64,000 nucleotides of DNA from contig LWDN01000022.1 of assembly GCA_002083515.1 (NCBI GenBank), positions 1 through 64,000 on the forward strand. Direction: 5' to 3'. How positions within the stretch are numbered: position 1 is the first letter of the stretch; every line of letters starts with the position of its first letter. The notes beneath the pieces are model-generated. The model made no database searches, was not told the DNA's origin, and saw only the letters and a program-made list of their open reading frames with translations. The stretch comes from Proteobacteria bacterium HN_bin10 (GTDB lineage: Bacteria; Pseudomonadota; Alphaproteobacteria; Caulobacterales; Aquidulcibacteraceae). Below are positions 50,050-58,800 of the stretch, in pieces. The translations under genes and the position numbers were made by a program.

Positions 50050-50493
50050 ATGCGACTGACCTCGAAGGGCCGCTATGCGGTCATGGCGATGGCCGATCTG
50101 GCGCTGCACGGCGGCGTCGACCGGGCGGTGCCGCTCCAGGAAGTGGCCCGCCGGCAGGAAATTTCGCTCTCTTACCTTGAGCAGCTGTTCGCAAAGATGC
50201 GCCGCGCCGGCCTGGTTGCTGGCGTGCGCGGACCCGGGGGCGGCTATCGCCTTTCCAGGGACGCCAGTCTCGTCACTGTGGCCGAAATCATCGATGCCGT
50301 GAACGAGCCGATCAAGGCCACGCGCTGCGACGCAGCGTCGACCAAGTCCTGCATCGGCCGCACCGGGCGCTGCATCGCCCATGGGCTCTGGCAGGAGATG
50401 GGCGACCGCATCCAGCTCTTCCTCGCTTCGGTTTCGCTCGCTGACATCCTCGAGCAGCGGTTCGACGGCGCCGCGCGCGTGGCGGCGGAATAG
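50050..50493 (+). CDS. iscR: Rrf2-family regulator IscR
   Basis: 147 residues. The winged-helix start MRLTSKGRYAVMAMADLALH is conserved. The cluster ligands are present: C93, C101, C108 and H111 (TRCDAASTKSCIGRTGRC, IAHGLW). It heads the suf operon and likely represses it through the box upstream, while apo-IscR can act at other sites. Overlap or tight spacing with the next gene (5 bases). Confidence 0.92.
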   Translation: MRLTSKGRYAVMAMADLALHGGVDRAVPLQEVARRQEISLSYLEQLFAKMRRAGLVAGVRGPGGGYRLSRDASLVTVAEIIDAVNEPIKATRCDAASTKSCIGRTGRCIAHGLWQEMGDRIQLFLASVSLADILEQRFDGAARVAAE

Positions 50494-50498
50494 GTTCG

Positions 50499-51671
50499 AT
50501 GAGCAAGACGCCGCTCTATTGCGACTACAACGCCGGCGCGCCGATCCGCGCCGAAGCGGCGGTGGCGATGTCGCGCGCGCTGGCCGCGGGCGGCAATCCG
50601 TCCTCGGTGCACGGCGTTGGCCGGCGCATGCGGGCGATGATTGAAGATGCGCGTGAGCGCATCGGCGCCGCGCTGGATGCGCGCGCGGAGAACCTGGTGT
50701 TCACGTCGGGCGCTACGGAAGCGCTGCATCTGGCGCTGGCAGGCGCCTTGGACCGCGCGTCTTCAGACGCGCCAGCGGGCCTGAAGGCCCGCGGTCCTTG
50801 TGCTTCACTGCTCGCCTCGGCGGTTGAGCATGACGCCATCTTTGAACACGCGACGCGGGCGCTGGGCGCGGACCATATTGTGCCGGTGGACGACAGTGGT
50901 GTGATCGAGCTTGAAGCATTGGCTGCACTCCTCGCCCAAGCAGAAAAGCCAGCGCTGGTCGCCGTGCAACTGGCGAACAACGAAACCGGCGTGATCCAAC
51001 ACATCGCGCAGATCGCCGCACTGTGCCGCCAGCACGGCGCGCTGTTGCTCGTCGATGCCGCGCAGGCGTTCGGCCGCATTCCGGTAAGCATCGCCGATCT
51101 CGACGCAACCTATCTCGTCGTGTCGAGCCACAAACTCGGCGGCCCGCCCGGCGCGGGTGCGGTGGTGCTGGCGCCCGGCGCGCCGTTCGTGACGACCCGG
51201 TTCGGCGGCGGTCAAGAACGCGGCCGTCGCCCAGGGACCGAGAACGGCCCGGCTCTCGTTGGGTTCGCGGCGGCGGTCGACTGGGCGTTGAAGGATCACG
51301 AGGCGGAAGCCGCGCGCATCGGCGCCATGCGCGACCGCTTCGAAGCGGGGCTGCCGAAGGACGCGGTGATTTTCGGCGCCGGAGCACCGCGCTTGCCGAA
51401 TACCTCTAACTTCGCCTTGCCGGGTCTGACTGCAGAAACCGCCGTCATCGCCATGGATCTGGAGGGCGTCGCCGTCAGCTCGGGCGCGGCGTGTTCGTCG
51501 GGCAAGGTGCGCTCAAGCCGCGTGTTGGCGGCGATGGGCGTCGCGCCAGATCTCGCCAAGGCTGCGCTGCGCGTGAGCTTCGGCCATGAGTCGAAAGAGT
51601 CGGATGTCGATGCAGTGCTCTCGGCGCTCGCCAAGGTGGCGGCCCGCCGCTGCCGGGAGGCGGCGGCATGA
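50499..51671 (+). CDS. Cysteine desulfurase, IscS/NifS type
   Basis: 390 residues; PLP enzyme giving persulfide sulfur. Schiff-base lysine K212 (SSHKLGGPPGAG) and catalytic C332 (SSGAACSSGKV). Residues D85-P100 (16 aa) come from a 48-bp double-hairpin element and form an insertion relative to typical family members, between the SGATEALHLALAGAL strand and LLASAVEHDAI. It lies right after iscR and overlaps sufB. A second desulfurase (SufS) is in the same operon. Confidence 0.88.
   Translation: MSKTPLYCDYNAGAPIRAEAAVAMSRALAAGGNPSSVHGVGRRMRAMIEDARERIGAALDARAENLVFTSGATEALHLALAGALDRASSDAPAGLKARGPCASLLASAVEHDAIFEHATRALGADHIVPVDDSGVIELEALAALLAQAEKPALVAVQLANNETGVIQHIAQIAALCRQHGALLLVDAAQAFGRIPVSIADLDATYLVVSSHKLGGPPGAGAVVLAPGAPFVTTRFGGGQERGRRPGTENGPALVGFAAAVDWALKDHEAEAARIGAMRDRFEAGLPKDAVIFGAGAPRLPNTSNFALPGLTAETAVIAMDLEGVAVSSGAACSSGKVRSSRVLAAMGVAPDLAKAALRVSFGHESKESDVDAVLSALAKVAARRCREAAA
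50750..50797 (+). repeat. In-frame double-hairpin element in the cysteine desulfurase gene
   Basis: 48 bp framed by GGACCGC (50750-50756) and GCGGTCC (50791-50797), enclosing GCGCGTCT-TC-AGACGCGC and GCGGGCC-TGA-AGGCCCGC. It is an exact multiple of three. It matches the organisation of the intergenic element 38408-38460. Confidence 0.85.
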
Positions 51672-53155
51672 GCGCGGTCAAGGAAACCATCGATCGCGGC
51701 ACGGTTGAGGCGGCGCGCGCGCTCGAAGCCGAGAAGTACAAGCACGGCTTCGTCACCGAGCTTGAACAGGAGTTGGCGCCGCCGGGCCTCAACGAAGAGA
51801 TCGTCCGCTACATCTCGGCCAAGAAGAGCGAACCGGACTGGATGCTGCAATGGCGCCTGGATGCGTTCCAGCGCTGGCAGACCATGGAAGAGCCGACCTG
51901 GGCGCTGGTGCGCTACCCGCCGATCGACTACCAGGCCGCGCGCTATTACGCGGCGCCCAAGTCGGGCGCGAAATACAAGAGCCTCGAAGAGGTCGATCCA
52001 GAAATCCTCGAGACCTATAAGAAGCTCGGCATTCCGCTGAAGGAGCAGGAGGTGCTGCTCGGCGTCGAAGGCGCGCCGAAGGTCGCGGTCGACGCCGTGT
52101 TCGACAGCGTCAGCGTGGTGACGACGTTCAAGGAAGAACTCGCCAAGGCCGGCGTCATCTTTTGCTCGATGAGCGAGGCCGTCCGCGAGCATGGCGAGTT
52201 GGTGAAGCGCTATCTCGGGTCGGTGGTGCCGACCTCGGACAATTTCTTCGCCACCCTGAACAGCGCCGTATTCTCTGACGGGTCCTTCGTCTATGTGCCG
52301 CCGGGCGTGCGTTGTCCGATGGAGCTTTCCACCTATTTCCGCATGAACGCGCAGGGCACTGGCCAGTTCGAGCGGACGCTGATTATCGCCGACAAGGGCG
52401 CCTACGTTTCCTATCTCGAGGGCTGCACCGCGCCGATGCGCGATGAGAACCAGCTGCATGCGGCGGTGGTGGAGTTGGTCGCGCTGGACGATGCCGAGAT
52501 CAAATATTCCACGGTGCAGAACTGGTGGCCGGGCGATTCCGAGGGCAAGGGCGGCATCTACAATTTCGTCACCAAGCGTGGCGATTGCCGCGGGCCGCGT
52601 TCCAAGATCAGCTGGACCCAGGTCGAAACCGGATCGGCCATCACCTGGAAGTATCCAAGCTGCATCCTGCGTGGCGACGAGAGCCAGGGCGAATTCTACT
52701 CGATCGCCGTCACCAACGGTCGCCAGCAGGCCGACACTGGCACCAAGATGATCCACCTGGGCAAGAACACCCGCTCGCGCATCATCTCCAAGGGCATATC
52801 GGCGGGCCGCTCTTCGAACGCCTATCGCGGCTTGGTCTCGGCGCACGCCAAGGCTAAGGGCGCGCGCAATTTCACCCAGTGCGACTCGCTGCTGATCGGC
52901 GACCAATGCGCCGCGCACACCGTGCCCTACGTCGAAACCCGCACGCCGGACGCGCAGTTCGAGCACGAAGCGACGACGACCAAGCTCTCCGATGATCAGC
53001 TCTTCTATCTGCGCTCGCGCGGCATTCCGGAAGAGGAAGCTGTGGCGCTGTTGGTGAACGGATTCGTGCGCGAAGTGCTGCAGAAGCTGCCGATGGAGTT
53101 TGCGGTGGAAGCGCAGAAGCTATTGGAAGTGAGTTTGGAAGGGAGCGTGGGATGA
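51668..53155 (+). CDS. sufB: Fe-S cluster assembly scaffold SufB
   Basis: 495 residues of the SufBCD scaffold, which builds [4Fe-4S] clusters. Core motifs are NFFATLNSAVFSDGSFVYVPPG, DEAQLHAAVVE-like NQLHAAVVELV, and the C-terminal RSRGIPEEEAVALLVNGFV. Overlaps the cysteine desulfurase by four bases. Normally followed by sufC; here three envelope genes intervene. Confidence 0.95.
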   Translation: MSAVKETIDRGTVEAARALEAEKYKHGFVTELEQELAPPGLNEEIVRYISAKKSEPDWMLQWRLDAFQRWQTMEEPTWALVRYPPIDYQAARYYAAPKSGAKYKSLEEVDPEILETYKKLGIPLKEQEVLLGVEGAPKVAVDAVFDSVSVVTTFKEELAKAGVIFCSMSEAVREHGELVKRYLGSVVPTSDNFFATLNSAVFSDGSFVYVPPGVRCPMELSTYFRMNAQGTGQFERTLIIADKGAYVSYLEGCTAPMRDENQLHAAVVELVALDDAEIKYSTVQNWWPGDSEGKGGIYNFVTKRGDCRGPRSKISWTQVETGSAITWKYPSCILRGDESQGEFYSIAVTNGRQQADTGTKMIHLGKNTRSRIISKGISAGRSSNAYRGLVSAHAKAKGARNFTQCDSLLIGDQCAAHTVPYVETRTPDAQFEHEATTTKLSDDQLFYLRSRGIPEEEAVALLVNGFVREVLQKLPMEFAVEAQKLLEVSLEGSVG

Positions 53156-53180
53156 GCGCGCTGTCAGGGGGAGTCAGGTG

Positions 53181-53879
53181 ATGAGATATATCTACGCCGC
53201 TGCGATCGCAGGTTTGTTGGGCATTTCGGCCTGCGGGCAGCAGGCCGAACCGGCGCGTTACGATCTCTCACTCTACCCAATGTGCGGGGATGTCGAAGAC
53301 ATTTCCTCGGCGCCTGACGGCTGCGTGCTGACCCAGGAACCGATGCTGCACGCTCTTCTCGTCAGCGTCGAAGAAGGCAACACCGACGTTCAAGTGGTGG
53401 CCGACGGCGAAGGCGGACAGCTGATCCAAGAAGCCGCCCAAGGGCCGTCCTTCATTCCCACGCTTGCGGATCTGAATGGCGATAGCCAACCGGACCTGCT
53501 CATTCCGTTGATGACCGGAAACGTGAACACGACGTGGGCGGTCTATTCCGCCAACCAAGACGCCACCTACACAAGATTGGGCGAAATAAGCGGTATCGGC
53601 TGGGGCCCGTCGGCAGGGGGTCTGTTGGCGGTTCCGGCGCGCTCGAGCGCCGCGTCTTGGGTAGTAGATTTCTATGACGTGGAACCCGGCGGTCTAACCC
53701 TCATTGCGTCGGCGGAGACCACGATGCAGGCGGCGGGCGCTCCCCCCACATGCACGCTAGTCGGCACGCCTGTGCTGGGCGCTGAAACACGCGAAGCGGC
53801 GCAGGCCCGCTATTGCAGCGATCCGGCGGTGGCAGGAATCTGGACTGAGGGGCCGAGCGATGGGCCGACGGCAAACTGA
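53181..53879 (+). CDS. Hypothetical lipoprotein with a DxNxDxxxD motif
   Basis: 232 residues. Signal ending ISAC (C18 from ATG 53181). The segment LADLNGDSQPDLLIPL carries a calcium-binding D-x-N-x-D-x-x-x-D pattern as in FG-GAP/VCBS repeats. Two other cysteines in the mature part are seen (PMCGD, DGCVL). ATG 53181 is preferred to GTG 53178 because of the GGGGGAG ribosome site. It sits inside the suf operon with no evident Fe-S connection. Confidence 0.7.
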   Translation: MRYIYAAAIAGLLGISACGQQAEPARYDLSLYPMCGDVEDISSAPDGCVLTQEPMLHALLVSVEEGNTDVQVVADGEGGQLIQEAAQGPSFIPTLADLNGDSQPDLLIPLMTGNVNTTWAVYSANQDATYTRLGEISGIGWGPSAGGLLAVPARSSAASWVVDFYDVEPGGLTLIASAETTMQAAGAPPTCTLVGTPVLGAETREAAQARYCSDPAVAGIWTEGPSDGPTAN

Positions 53880-53889
53880 GGGGTGCATC

Positions 53890-54375
53890 ATGCTACGGAC
53901 GCTAACCGTCGTTTTGCTGACTGCAGTGCTTGTCGCCTGCAACCAGCGACAACAAGAAACGCCCGAGGGGTCGGCGCCGCCGATCGACGGGCCGGAAACA
54001 TCGGCGCCCGTGCGCGCTGAACTGCCGCCCGTCGATGCGGCGCTGCTCGCGGCGCCCAACAGCGCTTTCACCGCGTTCGAGCCAAGCGAAGTCGGCGTCT
54101 TCGGCGCGCCCGACGTAATGCAAGCGCTCGATCCGTTGCTGGGTCCCGAAGTGGTTGAAGGCTCGACCGTGCACCTGAGCGTGCGCGAGACGGGGGATGA
54201 AGCGATCGCCGACATCGTGCGCTCCGGTCTTCAGGACGATTCAGTGTCGGCGGGGCACGTGCGCATCGAGTTCCGGCGCGAGACGGAGGGGTGGTATCCA
54301 ACCAACGCCTATCGCCGTTCGCAATGTTCGCGCGGCGGCGAGGCCGGCCAATGGACGTCGGGGCTGTGTCCATGA
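53890..54375 (+). CDS. Hypothetical lipoprotein
   Basis: 161 residues with signal lipobox LVAC (C17, in VVLLTAVLVACNQ). A proline/glutamate-rich stretch precedes the folded part (FEPSEVGVFGAPDVMQALD, then EFRRETEGWYP). Unrecognised. Its TGA overlaps the ATG of the next small gene. The longer in-frame start at 53860 is rejected because the signal peptide begins at 53890. Confidence 0.68.
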   Translation: MLRTLTVVLLTAVLVACNQRQQETPEGSAPPIDGPETSAPVRAELPPVDAALLAAPNSAFTAFEPSEVGVFGAPDVMQALDPLLGPEVVEGSTVHLSVRETGDEAIADIVRSGLQDDSVSAGHVRIEFRRETEGWYPTNAYRRSQCSRGGEAGQWTSGLCP

Positions 54376-54668
54376 CCCAGAAAGAATACTGGTTCGCGCG
54401 CCGCTTCCCGCTCGGCGACCGTCGCCGCGCCGTCGCGCCGGTGCATTGGAAGGGCTACGTCGTGGCCATCATCTTCGCTGTGGCTTTGTGCATAGGCGGC
54501 GTGGCCTTCGCCTGGATGGGCGCGAGCGGTTACCTGATGCAGGGCATAGTCGTTTTTGCGCTGGCTGCATTGGTTGGCGGCGGTTGGTTCATCACCGTCG
54601 CCAACGCCAAGGCCGATCACACACGCACGGTCGCAGATTATCAGAAGGACAAGCCGCAGCGTGTTTGA
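54372..54668 (+). CDS. Small membrane protein
   Basis: 98 residues with two hydrophobic segments (YVVAIIFAVALCIGGVAFA and IVVFALAALVGGGWFITV) and a basic N-terminus. ATGA overlap with the preceding lipoprotein and overlap with sufC. Membrane role in the suf operon unknown. Confidence 0.68.
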   Translation: MTQKEYWFARRFPLGDRRRAVAPVHWKGYVVAIIFAVALCIGGVAFAWMGASGYLMQGIVVFALAALVGGGWFITVANAKADHTRTVADYQKDKPQRV

Positions 54669-55407
54669 CGTTTCCGACCTTCATGTCGCCGTCGGCGGCG
54701 CCGAGATCATCAAGGGGCTGACGCTCAGCGTCCCGGCCGGTGAAACGCACGCGATCATGGGGCCGAACGGCTCCGGCAAGTCGACGCTCGCCTATGCGCT
54801 GAGCGGCCGCGACGGCTACGAGGTGACGCGCGGCAGCGCAACGCTGTCAGGCGTCGATCTCTTGGCGCTTGAACCTGAAGCGCGCGCGGCTGCGGGCCTG
54901 TTTCTCTCCTTCCAATATCCGGTGGAAATTCCAGGGCTCTCGGCGATTGCGTTTCTGAAGGCCGCGCTCAACGCGCAGCGCAAGGCGCGCGGACTGGAGC
55001 CGATGCCGGCGCCGGAACTGCTAAAACTGCTGCGCGCCAAGGCCGATGCGTTGAAGATCGAGCAGGAGATGCTGAAGCGACCGCTGAATGTCGGTTTCTC
55101 TGGGGGCGAGAAGAAGCGCTTCGAGGCGCTGCAATTGGCGGTGTTGGAGCCGAAGTTCGCCATTCTAGATGAGACGGATTCCGGCCTCGATATCGATGCG
55201 CTGAAGATCGTGGCGGCGAGCGTCAACGCCGCGCGCGCGCCGGAGCGCGCACTGCTGGTGATCACGCACTATCAGCGGCTGCTCGACTACATCAAACCGG
55301 ATCGGGTCCACGTGCTGGCCAAGGGCCGGATCGCCGCCAGCGGCGGGCCAGAGCTTGCGCTCGAACTGGAGCGCGAAGGCTACGAGAAATATTTGAGGGC
55401 GGCGTGA
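54661..55407 (+). CDS. sufC: Fe-S assembly ATPase SufC
   Basis: A 248-residue ABC-type ATPase of the SufBCD complex. Walker A GPNGSGKST (34-42), signature GFSGGEKKR, Walker B ILDETDSGLDIDAL. GTG start at 54661 overlaps the small membrane protein; this is the usual family N-terminus, and the frame stays open upstream. Overlaps sufD. Confidence 0.94.
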   Translation: MFDVSDLHVAVGGAEIIKGLTLSVPAGETHAIMGPNGSGKSTLAYALSGRDGYEVTRGSATLSGVDLLALEPEARAAAGLFLSFQYPVEIPGLSAIAFLKAALNAQRKARGLEPMPAPELLKLLRAKADALKIEQEMLKRPLNVGFSGGEKKRFEALQLAVLEPKFAILDETDSGLDIDALKIVAASVNAARAPERALLVITHYQRLLDYIKPDRVHVLAKGRIAASGGPELALELEREGYEKYLRAA

Positions 55408-56282
55408 ACGTCGCCGAACTCCCCAATCGCCGCAATGAGGCGTGGAAGTATTCCGACCTGCGCGCGGCGCTTGTCGACGCCGCCCCGCCGATGGCCGGCG
55501 ATGGCACGGTGATCGAGCGGCTGGCGCACGGCGCCGGCGCCTTCGATCATCGCGTCATCGCCGCGGGCGAGCGCGATGTTTTCGTCGACTATCTCGACGG
55601 AGACGGCCTTCTTGCGCGGGGAGAACTGATCGAAGTCGGCGCCGGCGGCGTCTATCATCGCATCGTGCTGCAGACCCCGGGCGAAATACCGCTTGCGTCT
55701 TCTCGGGTCCGACTCGCGGAGGGCGCGAGCTTTCGCCAATTCATTATCGGCGAGGGCGGCAAGCTCGCCCGAGTCGAGACCATCGTCGAAGCCGCAGGCG
55801 CGGGAACAGAGATTGAGTTGAACGGCATCTACCTAGCGGGCCCGGGCCGTCACATCGACTTGACGTCCACGATTGAGTTGCGCGCACCGGGCGGTAGGGC
55901 CAGGCAACTGATCAAGGGCGTCGCGCGCAAGGGCGGGCGCGGCGTGTTTCAAGGCAAGATCGTCGTCGAGCCCGGGGCCCAGAAGACGGACGCGCGCCAG
56001 CATCACCATGGGCTCTTGCTCGAAGAGGGCGCCGAGATTTTCGCCAAGCCCGAACTGATGATCCATGCCGACGACGTGCAGTGCGCGCATGGCAACACGG
56101 CGGGTGGGCTGGATGAACGCGCGCTCTTCTACATGCGCTCGCGCGGCATCCCGGAAGCGGAAGCCCGGGCGCTGTTGATCGAGGCGTTCTTGCTGGATGT
56201 CGTGCCGGACTGGACGCCGCCGGATGTGAAGGATGAGGTCGTCGCGCGAGTCCGCGCCTGGCTGGCGGGTGGACGGCCATGA
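55404..56282 (+). CDS. sufD: Fe-S assembly protein SufD
   Basis: 292 residues, shorter than E. coli SufD (423) as in some alphaproteobacteria. C-terminal KPELMIHADDVQCAHGNT and SRGIPEAEARALLIEAFL align with SufB/SufD family; the N-terminal part begins MNVAELPNRRNEAWKYSD. GTG start overlaps sufC, end overlaps sufS by four bases. Confidence 0.92.
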   Translation: MNVAELPNRRNEAWKYSDLRAALVDAAPPMAGDGTVIERLAHGAGAFDHRVIAAGERDVFVDYLDGDGLLARGELIEVGAGGVYHRIVLQTPGEIPLASSRVRLAEGASFRQFIIGEGGKLARVETIVEAAGAGTEIELNGIYLAGPGRHIDLTSTIELRAPGGRARQLIKGVARKGGRGVFQGKIVVEPGAQKTDARQHHHGLLLEEGAEIFAKPELMIHADDVQCAHGNTAGGLDERALFYMRSRGIPEAEARALLIEAFLLDVVPDWTPPDVKDEVVARVRAWLAGGRP

Positions 56283-57511
56283 ACGCGCCCCTCATCCGCC
56301 GGCCGTTCGATGTCGAGGCGCTACGCGCGCAGTTTCCGATCCTGGCGCGCGAAGCAAACGGGCGCGCGCTCGTTTATCTCGACAACGCCGCCAGCGCACA
56401 AAAACCGGATGCAGTGATCGAGGCGATGGCGGCGCAAATGCGCGGCGCTTACGCCAACGTGCATCGCGGGCTCCACACTCTAGCGAACGAAACCACTGAA
56501 GCCTTCGAGGCGGCGCGCTCCAAAGTGGCGCGCTTCATCAATGCGCCGACGCCGGAGAGCATCGTTTTCACCAAGGGCGGCACGCAGGCGATCAACATTG
56601 TGGCCGCTGGGCTCGACATCAAGCCGGGCGATGAAATCGTGCTCTCGGTGATGGAGCATCATTCCAACATCGTGCCTTGGCATTTCCTGCGCGAGCGCAA
56701 GGGCGCTGTCCTCAGATGGCTCGACATCGACGATGATGGCGGCATCGACCTAGGCGCGCTCGATGCGCTGATCGGACCGAGGACGAAGCTCGTCGCCATC
56801 ACGCACATGTCTAATGTGCTTGGAACCAAGACGCCGGCGGCGGAGATTGCGCGCGTGGCGCACGCCAAGGGCGCGAAGGTGTTGTTCGACGGCTGTCAGG
56901 CGGCGGTGCATGACCGTGTCGACGTGCAAGCCATCGATGCCGACTTCTACGTCTTCACCGGCCACAAACTCTACGGACCCACCGGCATCGGCGTGCTCTA
57001 CGGCAAACGCGATGTGCTCGCAGCGATGGCGCCGTTCGAAGGCGGCGGCGAGATGATCGATGTGGTGGAGCGCGAGCGCGTCACCTACAACGAGCCGCCG
57101 CATCGGTTCGAGGCGGGAACGCCGCCGATTATCGAGGCGATCGGGCTCGGCGCCGCGATCGACTGGCTGACCAGCCAGGACCGCGCCGCCATTGCGACGC
57201 ATGAGGCCGCGCTGCGCGATCGCGCCATGGCGGCGCTGCGCGAGCTGAACTGGGTCAAACTCCACGGCGCGGCGCCGGAGAAGGGCGCGATCGTGGCCTT
57301 CTCGGTCGTAGGCGCTCATCCGCACGACGTCGCTCAGATCCTGGACCGGCAGGGGGTCGCCATCCGGGCCGGTCATCATTGTGCACAGCCTTTGATGGAA
57401 CGTTTGGGCGTCACCGCCACTGCGCGGGCGAGCTTTGCGTGCTATAATCGGTTGGCTGAGGTCGACGCGCTGATCGAGGCGCTGCACAAGGCGCGGAAGT
57501 TGCTGAGCTAA
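56279..57511 (+). CDS. sufS: Cysteine desulfurase SufS
   Basis: A 410-residue group II desulfurase. YLDNAASAQKPDAVIEAM at the start, PLP lysine in FTGHKLYGPTGIG and catalytic Cys in RAGHHCAQPLM. It would donate sulfur to SufB, usually with SufE, which I do not see in this window. Second desulfurase of the operon. Confidence 0.94.
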   Translation: MNAPLIRRPFDVEALRAQFPILAREANGRALVYLDNAASAQKPDAVIEAMAAQMRGAYANVHRGLHTLANETTEAFEAARSKVARFINAPTPESIVFTKGGTQAINIVAAGLDIKPGDEIVLSVMEHHSNIVPWHFLRERKGAVLRWLDIDDDGGIDLGALDALIGPRTKLVAITHMSNVLGTKTPAAEIARVAHAKGAKVLFDGCQAAVHDRVDVQAIDADFYVFTGHKLYGPTGIGVLYGKRDVLAAMAPFEGGGEMIDVVERERVTYNEPPHRFEAGTPPIIEAIGLGAAIDWLTSQDRAAIATHEAALRDRAMAALRELNWVKLHGAAPEKGAIVAFSVVGAHPHDVAQILDRQGVAIRAGHHCAQPLMERLGVTATARASFACYNRLAEVDALIEALHKARKLLS

Positions 57512-57513
57512 GG

Positions 57514-57867
57514 ATGATGGACGGCTCTCTTTCACCTCCCAGCGCTCTGCCGCAGGCCGAGCTGGACCGCATCACCGACGATTTGGTGACGCAGTTCAAG
57601 ACCGTGTTCGATCCAGAAATACCCGTTGATGTTTATGAACTCGGCCTCATCTATAAGGTCGACATCAACGACGAAGGTTTTGTTGATATCGAGATGACAC
57701 TGACGGCGCCTGGATGTCCCGTGGCCGGCGAAATGCCCGGCTGGGTCGAGGCTGCGGCGCGGAAGGTCGAGGGTGTAACCGGCGCCAAGGTGAACTTGGT
57801 GTTCGATCCGCCCTGGACGCCGGCGCGGATGAGCGATGAAGCCAAGCTTGAACTGAATATGTTGTGA
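57514..57867 (+). CDS. DUF59/MIP18-family Fe-S maturation protein (SufT-like)
   Basis: 117 residues; the MIP18 core KTVFDPEIPVDVYELGLIY and the cysteine of LTAPGCPVAGEMPGW are visible. Such proteins help maturation of certain Fe-S enzymes. Two possible starts (57514 and 57517 ATG) are equivalent. Its stop overlaps the next small gene. Confidence 0.9.
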   Translation: MMDGSLSPPSALPQAELDRITDDLVTQFKTVFDPEIPVDVYELGLIYKVDINDEGFVDIEMTLTAPGCPVAGEMPGWVEAAARKVEGVTGAKVNLVFDPPWTPARMSDEAKLELNML

Positions 57868-58064
57868 TGGGTCGTGTCGTCTCAGCGCTGCTGATCACCG
57901 GTCTTTCCGCGGCAACGACATTGGTCGTCGCACCTTTTGTCGTAGTGCCCTGGGAAGTGATCTTCCTGATCTCTATGTTCACATGGCCACCAATCCTACT
58001 GACGGCAATCGCAATTCGGGCGGCCTACGCCCCAAAGGACCAATCGAGAGAGCATCATGGCTAG
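57867..58064 (+). CDS. Small membrane protein in suf operon
   Basis: 65 residues with two hydrophobic stretches (SALLITGLSAATTLVVAPFV, VIFLISMFTWPPILLTAIAI). ATG 57867 (GTG 57864 alternative) overlaps the DUF59 stop, and its end overlaps sufA by 8 bases. Unknown function; the coupling supports a real gene. Confidence 0.6.
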   Translation: MGRVVSALLITGLSAATTLVVAPFVVVPWEVIFLISMFTWPPILLTAIAIRAAYAPKDQSREHHG

Positions 58065-58419
58065 ACGGCCCCAACCAAAGATCGTCACTCTCTCCGAGGC
58101 TGCCGCGGAGCGCGTGAAGGAGATCATGGCCGCGTCAGCGAAACCGTATTTGCGCGTCGGCGTAAAGAATGGCGGTTGCGCAGGCATGGAGTACACGCTG
58201 GCGTACGCCGATGCGGCCGAGAAGTTCGACGAACTGGTCGAGGATAAAGGTGTGCAGATTCTCGTGGCGGCCGACGCGGTTCTGTTCCTACTCGGCTCCG
58301 AGATCGACTACGAGACTGGCAGGCTCTCGGCCAAGTTCGTGTTCCGCAATCCCAACCAGACCGATGCTTGCGGCTGCGGTGAGAGCGTCACCATCGTGCC
58401 GGCCAAGGCCGAAGCATAG
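58057..58419 (+). CDS. sufA: A-type Fe-S carrier (SufA/IscA)
   Basis: 120 residues. The three cysteines are in KNGGCAGMEYTL and DACGCGESV, the standard IscA/SufA triplet. It receives clusters from SufBCD and passes them on. The start overlaps the small membrane gene. Confidence 0.93.
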   Translation: MARRPQPKIVTLSEAAAERVKEIMAASAKPYLRVGVKNGGCAGMEYTLAYADAAEKFDELVEDKGVQILVAADAVLFLLGSEIDYETGRLSAKFVFRNPNQTDACGCGESVTIVPAKAEA

Positions 58420-58422
58420 GCC

Positions 58423-58800
58423 ATGGCCAGCGACAGCTTCCACGATTTCGTCAAGGAGCTGTTCGCGAGCCTAGGTCCCGTGCAGATCAAGCGCATGTTC
58501 GGCGGCGCCGGCGGCTACGCAGACGGCGTGATGTTCTTGTTGTTGGCCGACGATGCGATCTATTTGAAAGCTGACGACGCACTGAAAGCAGAATTGCGCG
58601 AAGTGGGTTGCGGCCCGTTCGTCTGGGAGCCGCAGAGCGGACCGCGCGCCGGCGAAAAAGTCGATCTTGGCTACTGGCGGTTGCCCGACAGTGCGATGGA
58701 CGATCCCGACGAGGCCGCCATATGGGGCCGCAAGGCGCTCGCGGTGGCGAAGGCGGCAAAGAAGCCGAAGAAAAGCGTCAAGGCTAAGGTTAGGAAGTAG
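58423..58800 (+). CDS. TfoX/Sxy N-terminal family protein
   Basis: 125 residues: RMFGGAGGYADGVMFLLLA and LGYWRLPDSAMDDP are TfoX-N signatures, and it ends in a basic tail (KKPKKSVKAKVRK). TfoX proteins regulate competence in gammaproteobacteria; only the N-terminal domain is present here, so a regulatory role is uncertain. Overlaps the convergent membrane gene. Confidence 0.85.
   Translation: MASDSFHDFVKELFASLGPVQIKRMFGGAGGYADGVMFLLLADDAIYLKADDALKAELREVGCGPFVWEPQSGPRAGEKVDLGYWRLPDSAMDDPDEAAIWGRKALAVAKAAKKPKKSVKAKVRK

Noticed and set aside
49894..50382. Extended N-terminus for the alpha/beta hydrolase reaching across iscR
   Set aside because: The frame is open but overlaps the well-supported iscR and its promoter; the family start is at 49893.
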